Of a DNA stretch of 32,124 bases, positions 19,978 to 28,886 are shown one piece after another. The notes beneath the pieces are model-generated. The model ran no database searches, had not been told where the DNA came from, and saw only the letters and a program-made list of their open reading frames with translations. The DNA is taken from NCBI GenBank assembly GCA_015179025.1, contig WHUX01000407.1, positions 1 to 32,124 of the forward strand, in the 5' to 3' direction. Position numbers and translations under genes: made by a program. This stretch comes from Terfezia claveryi (Eukaryota; Ascomycota; Pezizomycetes; Pezizales; Pezizaceae). Numbering within the stretch: position 1 is the stretch's first letter; the number at the start of each line of letters is the position of its first letter.

Positions 19978-21660
19978 ATAGCGCCAAAAACCTCCAAAAA
20001 GATTAAAGAGCTACAACTAGAGGTCAAGTTGCACAATTCGCAACTAACACGAGCAGTAGACTATGCTCACAAGCACCTCAAGGAGTCTAAGGCTAAAGTA
20101 GCTAAGGCATTCGGAGTGAATACTATAACACAGTGATGGAGGTGCCAGGGGGTACAAGCACCATGATCTAAGGATCGGCAATCACAGCAACTTCTCTCTG
20201 GTATTGAAGAGGAAGCGATCGTTGACTGGTGTGGAAGGATGAGCGACCTCTACTTCCCTGTCACACTGCTAATGCTAGTATCGATAGCTATCTGGATGCT
20301 GCAAGCTCGCAGTCTTCATGAGAAAATTATTCCTGGTATCTATTGGGCTGAGCATTTCCTTTCCCGACATCCTAGTGTTAAGCTGAAGTATTGTCAATAT
20401 CTGGAGAAGACTCGAGCTAAAGTTGCTGCAACATTAGAGAAGCAAGCTAAATGGTATCATACACTATAGAGTCTCATGCGGCAGTACAAAATTAGTCCCG
20501 AATACCTATGGAACTGTAATAAAAAGGGCATTATCATAGGTCTGGCAGTGGGTCAACAGAAGGCAATAGTCCGTGCTGGTGCCAATAGCCGCAGTAAGGT
20601 TGTATTAACTGATGGAAATCGAGAGTTTTGCTCCTTACTTGAGACAATTAGTGCTACAGGTCATGTGATACCACTATTTATTGTATGGGTGAATAAAGTT
20701 CATTGTGATGGATGGTATACCACTGGTGATACAAGGCCTACAACCTTTAGTCAGTCACCTAGTGGCTATATAGATGATGAGCTTGGCTTGGATTATATAT
20801 CCAAGCATTTGGATCCCTATACTAAACCTCTGCAGCCCTCTATTTGACGCATGCTCATTGTGGATGGTCATAGTAGCCATGTTGCTTACCCTGTTGTTGA
20901 ATACGGTCTTGACCATGGTATTGTCATATATTGTCTTCTACTACATTCAACACATCTAATGCAGCCTTTAGATGTGGCATGTTTTGGGCCACTATCATGA
21001 GCGTACCGCACTACCCTCCAGGACTTCATATATGACAATCCTGGAAAGCCATTTGGAAAGCCAGAGTTCTGGAATTGCCTTTGCATTGCGCGTGATTGAG
21101 CACTTACCAAATCCAATATTATTAGTCGATTTGAAGCCACTGGAATATGGCCACTTCGACCAGAGGAAGTGCTTGATCGAGTTGCTATAAAGAATGCTAT
21201 TGCTATCAGCTTTTTGGACCCTTCCGCCACTCAGGCTCTCTCAACTCTGGTTAAAGTGGCTAGCATGCGGTCAACCCTCTCAAAATTAACTATGACCCCT
21301 CACTCGAAAGCAACTATTGAAGAAGGCCTCAATCATCTCGAGAAGCGAGTAATTCAGTACCAGATTATCGATCCTGCCTCCCAAGGGCTTAAACAGCTTC
21401 AAAATGGCAAGAAGGTAAAGCCTCGATCAACAAAGCAAATCTAGGGCCCCCGAACTCTCGATCGAGCCTATATTGAGAGTGAAAAGGCTCGGATTGCAAC
21501 AGCTAGTACTCTTGAGGCTGGTAAGGCTGCAAACCGAGAAGCATGGAGGTTGGCCAAAGAAGTGAAAGATAAGGAAGTAAAGGAAGTGCCTGTGCGATCC
21601 AAAAGTATAAAGGGGGGTGCTCTGGGTACTAAGGGGCGTGGCCGTGGAAAAATAGCTTAA
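19978..21660 (+). pseudogene. Fot/pogo DDE transposase, seven in-frame stops
   Basis: A single unbroken frame of 561 codons. The likely start codon now reads ATA in a CACC context (19978). The N-terminus is Lys-rich with a helix-turn-helix region (KVAKAFGVNTITQ), then a CENP-B-type second DNA-binding half (EEAIVDWCGRM...SRHPSVKLKYCQYLEKTRA). In the DDE domain the first catalytic Asp is lost (WNCNKKGI where the family has NxDExG); the second (LIVDGHSSH) and third (THLMQPLDVACFGPL) remain. The C-terminal tail is Lys/Ala-rich and basic. Stops: TGA at 20134, 20164, 20845, 20998 and 21097; TAG at 20467 and 21442. The length suits the family. Confidence 0.85.
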
Positions 21661-21879
21661 TCGAGAGCCACAAAATGCTCAAAGTTTGATACCGAGGAGG
21701 CTGATTTGCGCAGGTTAGAGAATGCAATGTCATTTATGACACTTTGTAGTAGGTATATCTCTATATCTACTAATCCACTTAAGCTGATACTAATGGATCT
21801 GATAGAAAGGATATATGCATCAGCAAGAAAAAAGTGGCATTGGGATGCCAGGTGGTGTCTCTAGAAGACAGGGTTGTTT

Positions 21880-21990
21880 TTTGTGTCTTTTGTGTCTTTT
21901 GTGTCTCCTGAGTGTCTCCTGAGTGTCTCCTATGTGTTTCCTAGTGTCTCCTAGTATCTACAGGAGACACTGGGAGACATTCTGCCAATC
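21880..21990. repeat. GTGTCTCCT tandem repeats and hairpin
   Basis: Repeated TTGTGTCTTT and GAGTGTCTCCT units, ending in TGTCTCCTAGTATCTACAGGAGACA, an inverted repeat with 8-base arms. Lies between transposase and the right terminus of the pogo-type element. Confidence 0.7.
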
Positions 21991-22075
21991 GTGGAGATAC
22001 ATCTTGTCTCCAGTAGCATTACTGACTCTAGAGACACTGGAGACAAACTATTTTCTTTCCTGATGTGGGGAGCCT

Positions 22076-22192
22076 ATGGCTAATAGTAGAGGTCGTGGTA
22101 GGCCCCGTGGTCGGGGTGGTCAGGGTAGTCATGGTAGAGGGGGGGTTGTGGAAGGTATTGAGGATTTGGTGGCTATAGTGGAATCAGGATAA
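22076..22192 (+). CDS. small Gly/Arg-rich ORF with AT-hook-like core
   Basis: An open frame of 38 codons inside the pogo-type transposon, downstream of the transposase and in a less mutated stretch. It reads RGRGRPRGRGGQG, where Gly-Arg-Pro-Arg flanked by Gly/Arg resembles an AT-hook that binds minor grooves of AT-rich DNA, then a short acidic tail. It could be a separate micro-protein, a last exon of the transposase, or chance. No intron was established. Confidence 0.3.
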   Translation: MANSRGRGRPRGRGGQGSHGRGGVVEGIEDLVAIVESG

Positions 22193-22370
22193 ATTTGGGT
22201 ATATTAAGAGTATGATATTTGTTTTTTTTGAGTTTTTTTAGCCTATATTCATTGTTTTCATTGCCACGATATTGCAAGGGTTGGTGGATATATTAAGAGA
22301 TTACTGCATTGGGGGTAGGGGTTTATGTCAATCGCTACGTGGTTGTCGATCGTTATGCAATTAGTAATAC

Positions 22371-23230
22371 TAACTATTCTTATTGTAGATTTCTATTGTT
22401 GGTATTCAACTGATTTTTTTTATTTGGTTTTTTTTTTTAAAGTTTGACTTCTAACTGACGATGCCTTATCAGAGTCTGAGCTATCATTTCTGCTATCATT
22501 GGGGTCTTATCCTCCTCTTTACATTTTCTGCTTTTCTTGGTCTAGTCTTATATCTAGATCATCATCATTTTCTGATAATTCTATATCTTTTGGTGATTAG
22601 TCTTTGTCATCTAGTTCTTTGGCTGACCTAGTCCTCCTTTTTGGTATCTCAGATGCTTGACTTTTGCTTTTCAATTGATCTTTTGATGTTCTCAAGTACA
22701 CTCCCGGAAGTTCTTTACTAGGATTGAAAAAATCCTCCACAGTATGTACTAATTCTTCTAAATAAGTACCACTCATCATGAATACTATTATTTCTTCCTA
22801 GTTGCTTATTACCTGATTTGGTTTGCTTAAAAAAGGAACAATAGGTTGCTTTATTTATTTCTAAGTTCTTTTCTTCAAATAGGTATAGGGTTAGCCATAA
22901 ATAGTGTTTTACTATAGCTTCTATTAAAAGTCGAGTATTTTCAAGATAATACTGTTGCGCATATCCCATTAACCAAGTATATTTTAAAATCTCCTTAATT
23001 ATTGGAGAATGTCTATCCCAAAACCCTTCTGGCATGAGAGGTAATGCCATACTAAGATATAGTTTGGTTCCTGCTCCACCTAGTTCTCCTATTTTTATAT
23101 CTATAAGCAGATTTATTTCTCCTTCTATGTTAGGAACTATAAATCTGGTCTTTCTGAGAGTTTCTTGTACTAATCTCTTAATATCCTCAAGTAACATAGT
23201 TAACTACCTCAACCTCTTAGTCTTTTTACT
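22371..23230 (-). pseudogene. Gag N-terminal part, copy C
   Basis: Reverse-strand blocks 23197-22718 and 22779-22597. They align with copy A gag from 3400 on: DIKRLVQETLRKTRFIVPN, GEINLLIDIKIGELGGAGTK, ALPLMPEGFWDRHSP, EILKYTWLMGYAQQYY, then MMSGTYLEELVHTVEDFFNPSKE. Copy C lacks a stop that copy A has after the Tyr-rich segment and so shows a longer continuous N-terminal gag. No known domain beyond retrotransposon Gag by position. Confidence 0.75.
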
Positions 23231-23322
23231 AAGTTCAGGTACTATTAATGTCTAATTTCATTATCTGTCCACAACTAAATGTAGCTGGTTATGTGATATG
23301 AGTATTAAGTTACTTTTCTTCT

Positions 23323-23658
23323 TTGCCACCTTACTATACTAATGGTGTGGTGGCTGATGATCCTTATGATCTCTATTCGACTGACAGTTTTATTGGCTTG
23401 GTAGCTCACTTGGTTAGTGAAACTAGATGTCAGGATCCTAATATTTCTTATAGTCCTGGTTTTTCTTTGTCTACTGGTCTAAAATCTAGTTCTAATTCTT
23501 CTAACAACAGTATTACTTTTTCTGATTGGTATATTAAGGTAGATGTCAAAGGAACAGAGGTATTGGTAGGGATGTTTGAGCCTAAAGAAGGTTTTAATAA
23601 AGGTAATTCTTTTCTGGATGAAATAGCTGCAGTAGAGGTAGTGAGATTTGAGCCTTAA
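23323..23658 (+). CDS. conserved antisense ORF in chromovirus leader (copy C)
   Basis: An open frame of 111 codons on the strand opposite to the element, between its gag start and 5' end. It has PPYYTNGVVADDPYDLYSTD at the start, a Ser/Asn-rich middle (SSSNSSNNS), VDVKGTEVLVGMFEPKEGF and a C-terminus FLDEIAAVEVVRFEP. Copy A encodes the same protein with only one premature stop and the same end. Upstream the same strand reads across gag with shared motifs (FISPSMLG, NLLISSSNIVN) but is broken by a stop in this copy. The role is unknown; an antisense regulator or a captured host fragment are possible. Confidence 0.5.
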   Translation: MPPYYTNGVVADDPYDLYSTDSFIGLVAHLVSETRCQDPNISYSPGFSLSTGLKSSSNSSNNSITFSDWYIKVDVKGTEVLVGMFEPKEGFNKGNSFLDEIAAVEVVRFEP

Positions 23659-24068
23659 GATTATGATCTTTAGTTGTTGGAAGTAATTATTCTTGGGACC
23701 TGGGGGGCTGGTTTTTTCATGATGTACTGGATTTAAAGGTACAGATGTAATAGCAGTTGCTAAAAGTACAAGATGAGAAGTTGTTAATCTTATTAGGAAA
23801 AGTATTGTAAACAAGAGTGGTATTGTTTAATATAGGATACTACAGCCCATTAGAGCTTTGCTTAGCTTACTTCTAAGTCTTTTATTGATGTACTGCAGTT
23901 GAGAGTCTGATATTTTATTGTTGGATTTTGTTTACTAGCTAGTTGAATAATGATATCGATTTTATATATATATATATGTATCGAATTGTATACACTTATA
24001 TGAGTATAATAAAAGTATCTGAAAGTTGATTAGGCCTTAGATTTAAAAGTATAGATTAGGTAAGTAAG
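23659..24068 (-). other. chromovirus leader, copy C
   Basis: Untranslated leader of copy C, colinear with 2550-2960 of copy A (shared TATATATATATGTATCGAATTG-type stretch near 23966 and CTTAGATTTAAAAGTATAGATTAGG near 24036). No gene. It stops about 15 bases before the LTR should begin, at a hAT-like terminus. Confidence 0.7.
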
Positions 24069-24228
24069 TAGTGTGCGCACCGAGGTGATTTTTCCCTGCG
24101 CCGCCTTACTAAGATTTGCAACGACGGCCAAGTTTTGCCCAAGCCTCCAACTTGGTGAGTAGGCTATATGTCACTTTGAATTATTTAGGCCAGCGCCGAG
24201 TAGCCATCGACTACTCGCTAAGCCTTAG
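24069..24228. mobile_element. hAT-like terminus, solitary arm
   Basis: TAGTGTGCGCACCGAGG starts a stretch of about 160 bases homologous to the right arm of the element at 7866-8686 (read from 8686 inward): shared ACGGCCRAGTTTT, GGCCAGCG-CGAGTAGCC and CTCGC-AAGCC blocks. After AAGCC the similarity ends and no second terminus was found, so the copy is truncated or belongs to a longer relative. Confidence 0.65.
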
Positions 24229-24770
24229 TGTCATCTACTGATGTATATTGCTCGACTGGAGGACCAGTTTCTCATATAATTCAATTCAAATTTAAGTGAA
24301 TATACTATGAATTGCTTGGATTAAAGCAATTCATTTTATGAGAATTAGAGTATGCAGAAATTAATGAGGTATTAACGAATGTAATTCACATTAGCATGCA
24401 AGGCAGGGTAAGATTATACAAGAGAACGACAGGGGAATAGATGGAAGGTTAGCCACTAGTAGAACGCAGTTGTGAAATGGCGGTAAGGATTAAGTGGGAA
24501 GGAAAAGTTCAAGTCCGTGACAGGAGGAGGAATCTGTGACAGGCGGAGCAATCTATGACAGGAGGACAGATCTGTCATAGGAGGATGGATCCGTAACAGG
24601 AGGACAGATCCGTGATTATGGAATCATCACCATTTCTCACTGTCCCATAGTCGTCATGGAATTGCCACAAGTTGTCATGGAATTGTCTATTCTGGCAAAT
24701 TACATTTCACCCAGATTATGAGCTCTCCTAATATTCCATTTCCTACCATTACAACTTAATATAACCTAAA
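24229..24770. other. unassigned region with a 20-bp minisatellite
   Basis: No gene seen. At about 24517-24613 five units resembling GATCCGTGACAGGAGGACA are repeated in tandem. A second short repetition (GTCATGGAATTG) follows at 24652-24690. Confidence 0.6.
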
Positions 24771-24794
24771 AAAAAAAAAAAAAAAAAAAAAAAA
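24771..24794. repeat. poly-A tract
   Basis: About 25 A in a row. Could mark a retroposed 3' end on the plus strand or be a simple slippage tract; no target duplication was identified. Confidence 0.8.
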
Positions 24795-24869
24795 CAGAGC
24801 TGATTGTAAGATATCTATCCCCCAAATATATAATACAACCCAAAAAAATAATCCTATAGAAAAAGTCAA

Positions 24870-25265
24870 ATGCCCTACTCCTGGCCTCTTTCTTCCGTTC
24901 CCCATACATTATCAGAACGTGATGACAATATAGGCGATGCCAGCAGTGTAGGTCATACCAGAGGTGCAAGTGGTGCTGGCGAAGCAGGTGGTATCGCCGG
25001 TGAAGGAGGTGTTGTAGGAGATCGAGGGGCACCAACTGATGCCGGCGAAGGAGGAGTTGCAGGAGATGGCGGGGCACCAACTGATGCCAGTGATCTAGTC
25101 GACAGCGAAACTGATGGTGATGGTGAAGATGAAGATTCTAATTATGATGATGATGAGGGTGATGATGGTAATGACGGTGATGATGAGGAGGATGATGAAG
25201 AGGATGATGAGGAGGATGATGAGGGCAATGGTAGTACTCGTAGTGCTTGGGGTGTGGGGCGGTAG
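24870..25265 (+). CDS. acidic Gly/Asp-rich protein, unknown
   Basis: An open frame of 131 codons. The first 25 residues have no visible domain. Residues 30-75 are Gly/Ala-rich with a 16-residue near-duplicate (GEGGVVGDRGAPTDA / GEGGVAGDGGAPTDA). Residues 75-122 are almost all Asp and Glu, encoded by GAT/GAG triplet repeats (about 25120-25225). Such acidic tails occur in nuclear and chromatin-associated proteins and resemble the C-terminus of the DUF6532-like gene at 26350. It may be a real exon or an artefact of triplet expansion; I favour a decayed gene end. Confidence 0.35.
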   Translation: MPYSWPLSSVPHTLSERDDNIGDASSVGHTRGASGAGEAGGIAGEGGVVGDRGAPTDAGEGGVAGDGGAPTDASDLVDSETDGDGEDEDSNYDDDEGDDGNDGDDEEDDEEDDEEDDEGNGSTRSAWGVGR

Positions 25266-25409
25266 GTCACATTACTTCCAGATAGCCGATTGACTTCCAC
25301 CTGATGCCACAATACCACATCCCTTCATAGAATTTTTTGGCATGGTGGGTTTCGGTCTCCGCTCTGTGTTGGATATAGGTTGATTGCTATTTTATACACC
25401 TGGTTAGTC

Positions 25410-25688
25410 TCACCCTGACCTTCTCATAATATATACTTTATTACTTGTCAAAAATTCATGGAGGTATGCCTCCATAGCCTCTTGGAGAGTATTTGTTGCT
25501 ATGATACTAATTCTCTCCACATTTATCCGCCCACCGAGTATCGTAGGATAACTGTTGTATTCAGTGTTAACATCCTGTATGATCTCTCGACATAACCATT
25601 GGAATGCAGTCTTCAGAATGATTAATTGACTGCTGGCCTGTTGTTTCCGAATTTGTCTAATAATTGTCACTGACAGTAAACTTAGCAT
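25410..25688 (-). CDS. divergent histone H3-fold protein (possibly CenH3-like), partial
   Basis: 92 codons. Residues 9-38 (IIRQIRKQQASSQLIILKTA then FQWLCREIIQDV) align with the alpha-N and alpha-1 segments of histone H3 ([32 protein letters not shown]). Residues 60-76 (ATNTLQEAMEAYLHEF) align with H3 alpha-2 (ALQEACEAYLVGLF), and the end KVYIM with RVTIM. Differences: about a dozen extra residues in loop 1, loss of roughly eight residues before KVYIM, and a stop before alpha-3. A longer loop 1 is also known from centromeric H3, but this insertion is larger. The N-terminal tail is not in frame upstream; an acceptor-like CCCCCAG at about 25707 may join it. Could be a CenH3 paralogue, a DNA-element-borne H3 fold, or a pseudogene. 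Confidence 0.6.
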   Translation of the reverse strand: MLSLLSVTIIRQIRKQQASSQLIILKTAFQWLCREIIQDVNTEYNSYPTILGGRINVERISIIATNTLQEAMEAYLHEFLTSNKVYIMRRSG

Positions 25689-26349
25689 TCCAAGTTTAAA
25701 TTAAACTGGGGGCAGTTGTTACACCAATCCACTCTTCTCTTTCGTAGGACTACATCAGAAAGGAATCTAGTTTGCCTTTATGGCGTCTGACGCCTCCGGT
25801 GCCACAAATGACAAACTGCCAGTTACCGGCATGCTCCTCTATTCCTCTGGCTCCCCAACGCTGGCTTTTACAGGCTGCCCGCTGACGCTAGCCCCAAATT
25901 GTCCTCTTCCTAACTCTAATGGTCCTGCACTCTCGCCGCGGCGCTCACCTCTCTACTTAATGTCACGATGCATCCCCTGAGAGGCCTGTCACTTCGCTAC
26001 CCCTCCCATACAATTTCGCCGTGATGCCTACATCTCCATGTCTATCGTCAGGCCCCTGATTGCTGCCGATTCCTTCTGATAGACCCCTGCCCGTTCTCTT
26101 CCATACCCTGCCTCAACATTTTCTAATTCCCACATACCAGAGACTCCCGAACCCCTTTTTGCACTTACTACATTCTCGCTTGGCCTCTGATAAACCATTC
26201 CATTCTATTATTCTCTCGTTCCCTTCCTACATTAAATCCCTGCTAACCAGACTACTTAGATCCTACTCTATACATTGACATAATCCCCAATCCCTCACCA
26301 CATATAACCGGCAACAAAACAAATATTCCAACCTCACCTTCTCAGCGCC
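25689..26349. other. unassigned, less AT-rich intergenic sequence
   Basis: Base composition is closer to balanced than in the repeat regions. Short frames exist on both strands (25780-25980, 26060-26278 on plus) with no recognisable domain. Part of it may hold upstream exons of the H3-fold gene on the reverse strand. Confidence 0.4.
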
Positions 26350-27141
26350 CTACAATTCATCCCCTTTATCCTCTATTATCTCTCCACTGTCTTCATCTGG
26401 TTTACCCTCTCTACTCTCGTCCTCCAATCCACCATTATCTTTGTGTTCCTCCAAATCCTCATCACCCTCATCGTCTTCAGAGCTATCTCCCCCATCCCCA
26501 TCTGCATTACTGTCATTTGCTAACTTCAGTGGATCCTGATCGTCTTCAACCAAGTCCGCATCACCACCTATGCTTGATACCCTCTTGTTACGACCACCTA
26601 TATCAGGCCCAGTTGGGGGTTCTTGGGGGAAGTACCCAACTGGCATGAGATATGCGTCCTCCGCATTCTTTATGTCTGCTGCCAGTTCATCAGCATATTC
26701 CTCGAGTTCAATCCTTTTCATCTTATATGACTCGGGTTGCTCCTATCGAGTCACTTTCCCACGCTATTGGCATCGCCGCACAATCCTGATACGTATGACC
26801 TTGAGAAGACTCTACTCAAGTGTTGAAGGAAAATCACCCCATTGCTTTCGCATATGACCAAAAGCTACTGTGGCACTGTCAGTGTTCTTCTTCTACCATG
26901 GACAGAGGATTCCAAACCAACCAGCTGAATTCGTGTAATTGAAATTGTCACCATCTTTGAACACCCCACTCTCATAAGTGAGAAAGGCATGCTGGAGGGT
27001 TGCAAATATTAGGCACATGAATGAACCGGTAATTCGGCTTATGAATATGCGATCCTGGTTTCCGAGTTTCTTTGGGCCATCGAAATAATTCATATGGATA
27101 AACCACATGCCTTCGCTTGCACGAAAACTATGACCCTACTC

Positions 27142-27204
27142 CTGCAATTATTCCCTGGTTTATGAGTATCTAGTCGCGGTCAGAATTAGGGTCATTTGTC
27201 ATAC
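27142..27204 (-). other. putative 63-nt intron
   Basis: Reverse strand GTATGACAAATG...AATAATTGCAG, with CTAAT and CTGAC branch-like words. Length is a multiple of three, and without it four stops fall within 21 codons while both flanks are open in one frame. Confidence 0.5.
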
Positions 27205-28157
27205 CTTCCGTTTTTCCTCCTTGCACATGAAACGATCCTTGTCTAACAACTCACTAACTCGCTCGCGAACGTAGTCTGGACTGCAGTTTTGATCTAACTT
27301 ATATAGTTTGGCTATGTGTCGCTTTGTTTCATACACCAGATAGGATCTTGTACGAGATTGGATACTCTGTAACTAATTAATCATTGTCAGCATCTCAAAG
27401 CAGATACTTTGGCTTTCACTAACATAGGTATCAATTTTACTCGTATGCTCTTCATCAACTCCGCATTCTACCTTAGCTTCCTTCCATATCCTTACCAAGA
27501 TACATTCCGTACCCTCAGCATCTGGCAATGGCTCCTTAAACAATATGATCCTCTCCATGCAGTTTGCGGCATTACTGACAACTGCTTTTGTTACCCCTTC
27601 AAACTGTGTGAAGCTCCTATTTTGCCGTTCCTTTTCCCTGGCACCTGTCAGTCGCTTCTTGGACCTGTTGGGATTATTATCCACCATGTTTACCACTACC
27701 CTGGTAGCATCTTGTGTATCCAGTGGCGGAGATGGGGACCCAAGTAGTGCCCCAAGTAGTGAGGGTGAAGATCATAGCTCTGGTGGGGGGGATAATCATC
27801 TTTGTGTACCCAGTGGTGTTGGTGAGGGTCCTAACCCAGACGCAGAGTTTGCCAATACCCGCATGGATGGAGAAGAGGCTTCCACATGCCGCTACGATGT
27901 AATGTAAGTAGAAATCAAATATCCTTAATATTTTCTTTGAAAGATTGGCTTACATTCGGTGCCCCAAAAATTGTGGAGCTGGAATTACGGGTTGTAGCTG
28001 ATCCTTTTGCTGGATCCCCAGCGAACCTGGCAGACCCAGTGAGGGTTTGCGGCCGAGTTTGCTGTGCGAAACAACCATGTAAGTATGAGTCTCCTGGATC
28101 TGCTTTCTATGCTTCTACCTTTGGAAAGTTGATTGTGGACTTGAATGATAATGGACC

Positions 28158-28211
28158 CTAATAACTTGCTTAATTTGTTAGATATATATATATAACAACC
28201 TTGGAACATAC
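28158..28211 (-). other. putative 54-nt intron
   Basis: Reverse strand GTATGT donor, CTAAC branch-like site and TTATTAG acceptor. It joins the basic exon to an open frame beginning Gly-Pro-Leu-Ser-Phe-Lys. Confidence 0.5.
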
Positions 28212-28755
28212 GTAAATACCCACTAGACTACTTGTACTGTCCATTCCTTGCGTCCTATCATTGAACGTCAAGAGGTTGGTATCATGATTAGCCCTCTCAG
28301 AAGCTGCGGGATGTTTGCCTCGATCTCCCCGGAGGTCACTCTTACTGGCAGCTCGCTTAGTGGAAGACTCCTTACCCTTCCCCTTTGTTTTCGTGGGCTT
28401 TCATGTGATCGCCATTGTGGAGTTTTAGGTCTTCTAAGGGCATGGGTAGATATTGTGGTTATCTTTAAGTCTTTTATCTGCATGTATACTAATGATGACA
28501 ACCATGGACCCCTCTGTGTGCATGTAGTCAGTCATGTTTCACAATTGGATAGGTTTCAGCGCTCTGACCTAAATCCTATTGCATATCTACCCAACCTACA
28601 TACGTATCATCACATTTATATTTAAAAAATCAAGAAAAATGACCAAGACCCTACTCATCTACACCCTCACAATATCCAGCCAAGTATGGACTCTTTCAAA
28701 AAAAAAAAAAAAGAATTACAATATTTAGTCCTTCACAAAGTACCACAATATCAAA

Positions 28756-28838
28756 ACACAAAGCCCAAAAACACGAAGCCCAAAGACACAAAACACAAAA
28801 ACATAAAATACAAAAACACGACACCCAAAAACACAACA
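28756..28838. repeat. ACAC-AAA-GCCC tandem repeat
   Basis: Degenerate units around ACACAAAGCCCAAAA, preceded by a short poly-A run (about 28699-28712). Lies downstream of the Lys/Glu-rich gene on the reverse strand. The plus-strand frame 28686-29444 runs over it and across the opposite gene, so it is a shadow. Confidence 0.7.
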
Positions 28839-28886
28839 TACCCCTTATCATTTATCCCCCTACTTCTAGCAGTCAATACTATACCC

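Larger units (their letters stand above)
19876..22370 (+). mobile_element. pogo/Fot-type DNA transposon, 2495 bp
   Basis: Inserted in gag of copy C with TA on both sides (19874-19875, 22371-22372); joining the flanks restores the gag sequence seen in copy B. Terminal inverted repeats of about 42 bases with several mismatches: GTATCACTAACTGCGTTATG on the left, GTATTACTAATTGCATAACG reverse-complemented on the right. It holds one transposase pseudogene and a small downstream ORF with an AT-hook-like sequence. Confidence 0.9.
15131..24068 (-). mobile_element. Ty3/gypsy chromovirus copy C, 3'-truncated, twice interrupted
   Basis: Third copy of the family, on the reverse strand, more mutated than A or B. 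Element sequence lies at 15131-15577 (RNase H to RT), 17789-19875 (RT, protease, most of gag) and 22371-24068 (gag start, leader with antisense ORF). Removing the two inserted transposons restores continuity with copies A and B at both places, each with a TA duplication. The 5' LTR is not seen: a hAT-like terminus starts at 24069. The integrase half and 3' LTR are missing at the 15131 end. Confidence 0.85.
26350..28397 (-). pseudogene. DUF6532-like fungal protein, multi-exon, several stops
   Basis: A reverse-strand gene assembled from same-frame blocks. A basic exon (KGKGKESSTKRAASKSDLRG, from about 28397) ends at donor GTATGT (28211); a 54-base intron with CTAAC and TTAG leads to an exon at 28157. 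Blocks 27696-27205 and 27141-26350 are separated by a 63-base GT..CAG intron (27142-27204). Motifs SRTRSYLVYETKRHIAKLY and, later, NYFDGPKKLG...ITGSFMCLIFATLQHAFLTYESGVF resemble the core of fungal DUF6532 proteins, of unknown function. The C-terminus is an acidic Asp/Glu/Gly-rich tail. TAG codons at 27371-27373 and at several sites between 26722 and 27141 suggest a RIP-damaged copy. Family assignment is from memory of its pattern and is moderate. Confidence 0.45.

Noticed and set aside
27545..28161. Plus-strand Gly/Ser/Asp-rich frames with GTAAGT-like donors
   Set aside because: The opposite strand has same-frame blocks with better domain similarity and matched donor, branch and acceptor signals, so these look like shadows.
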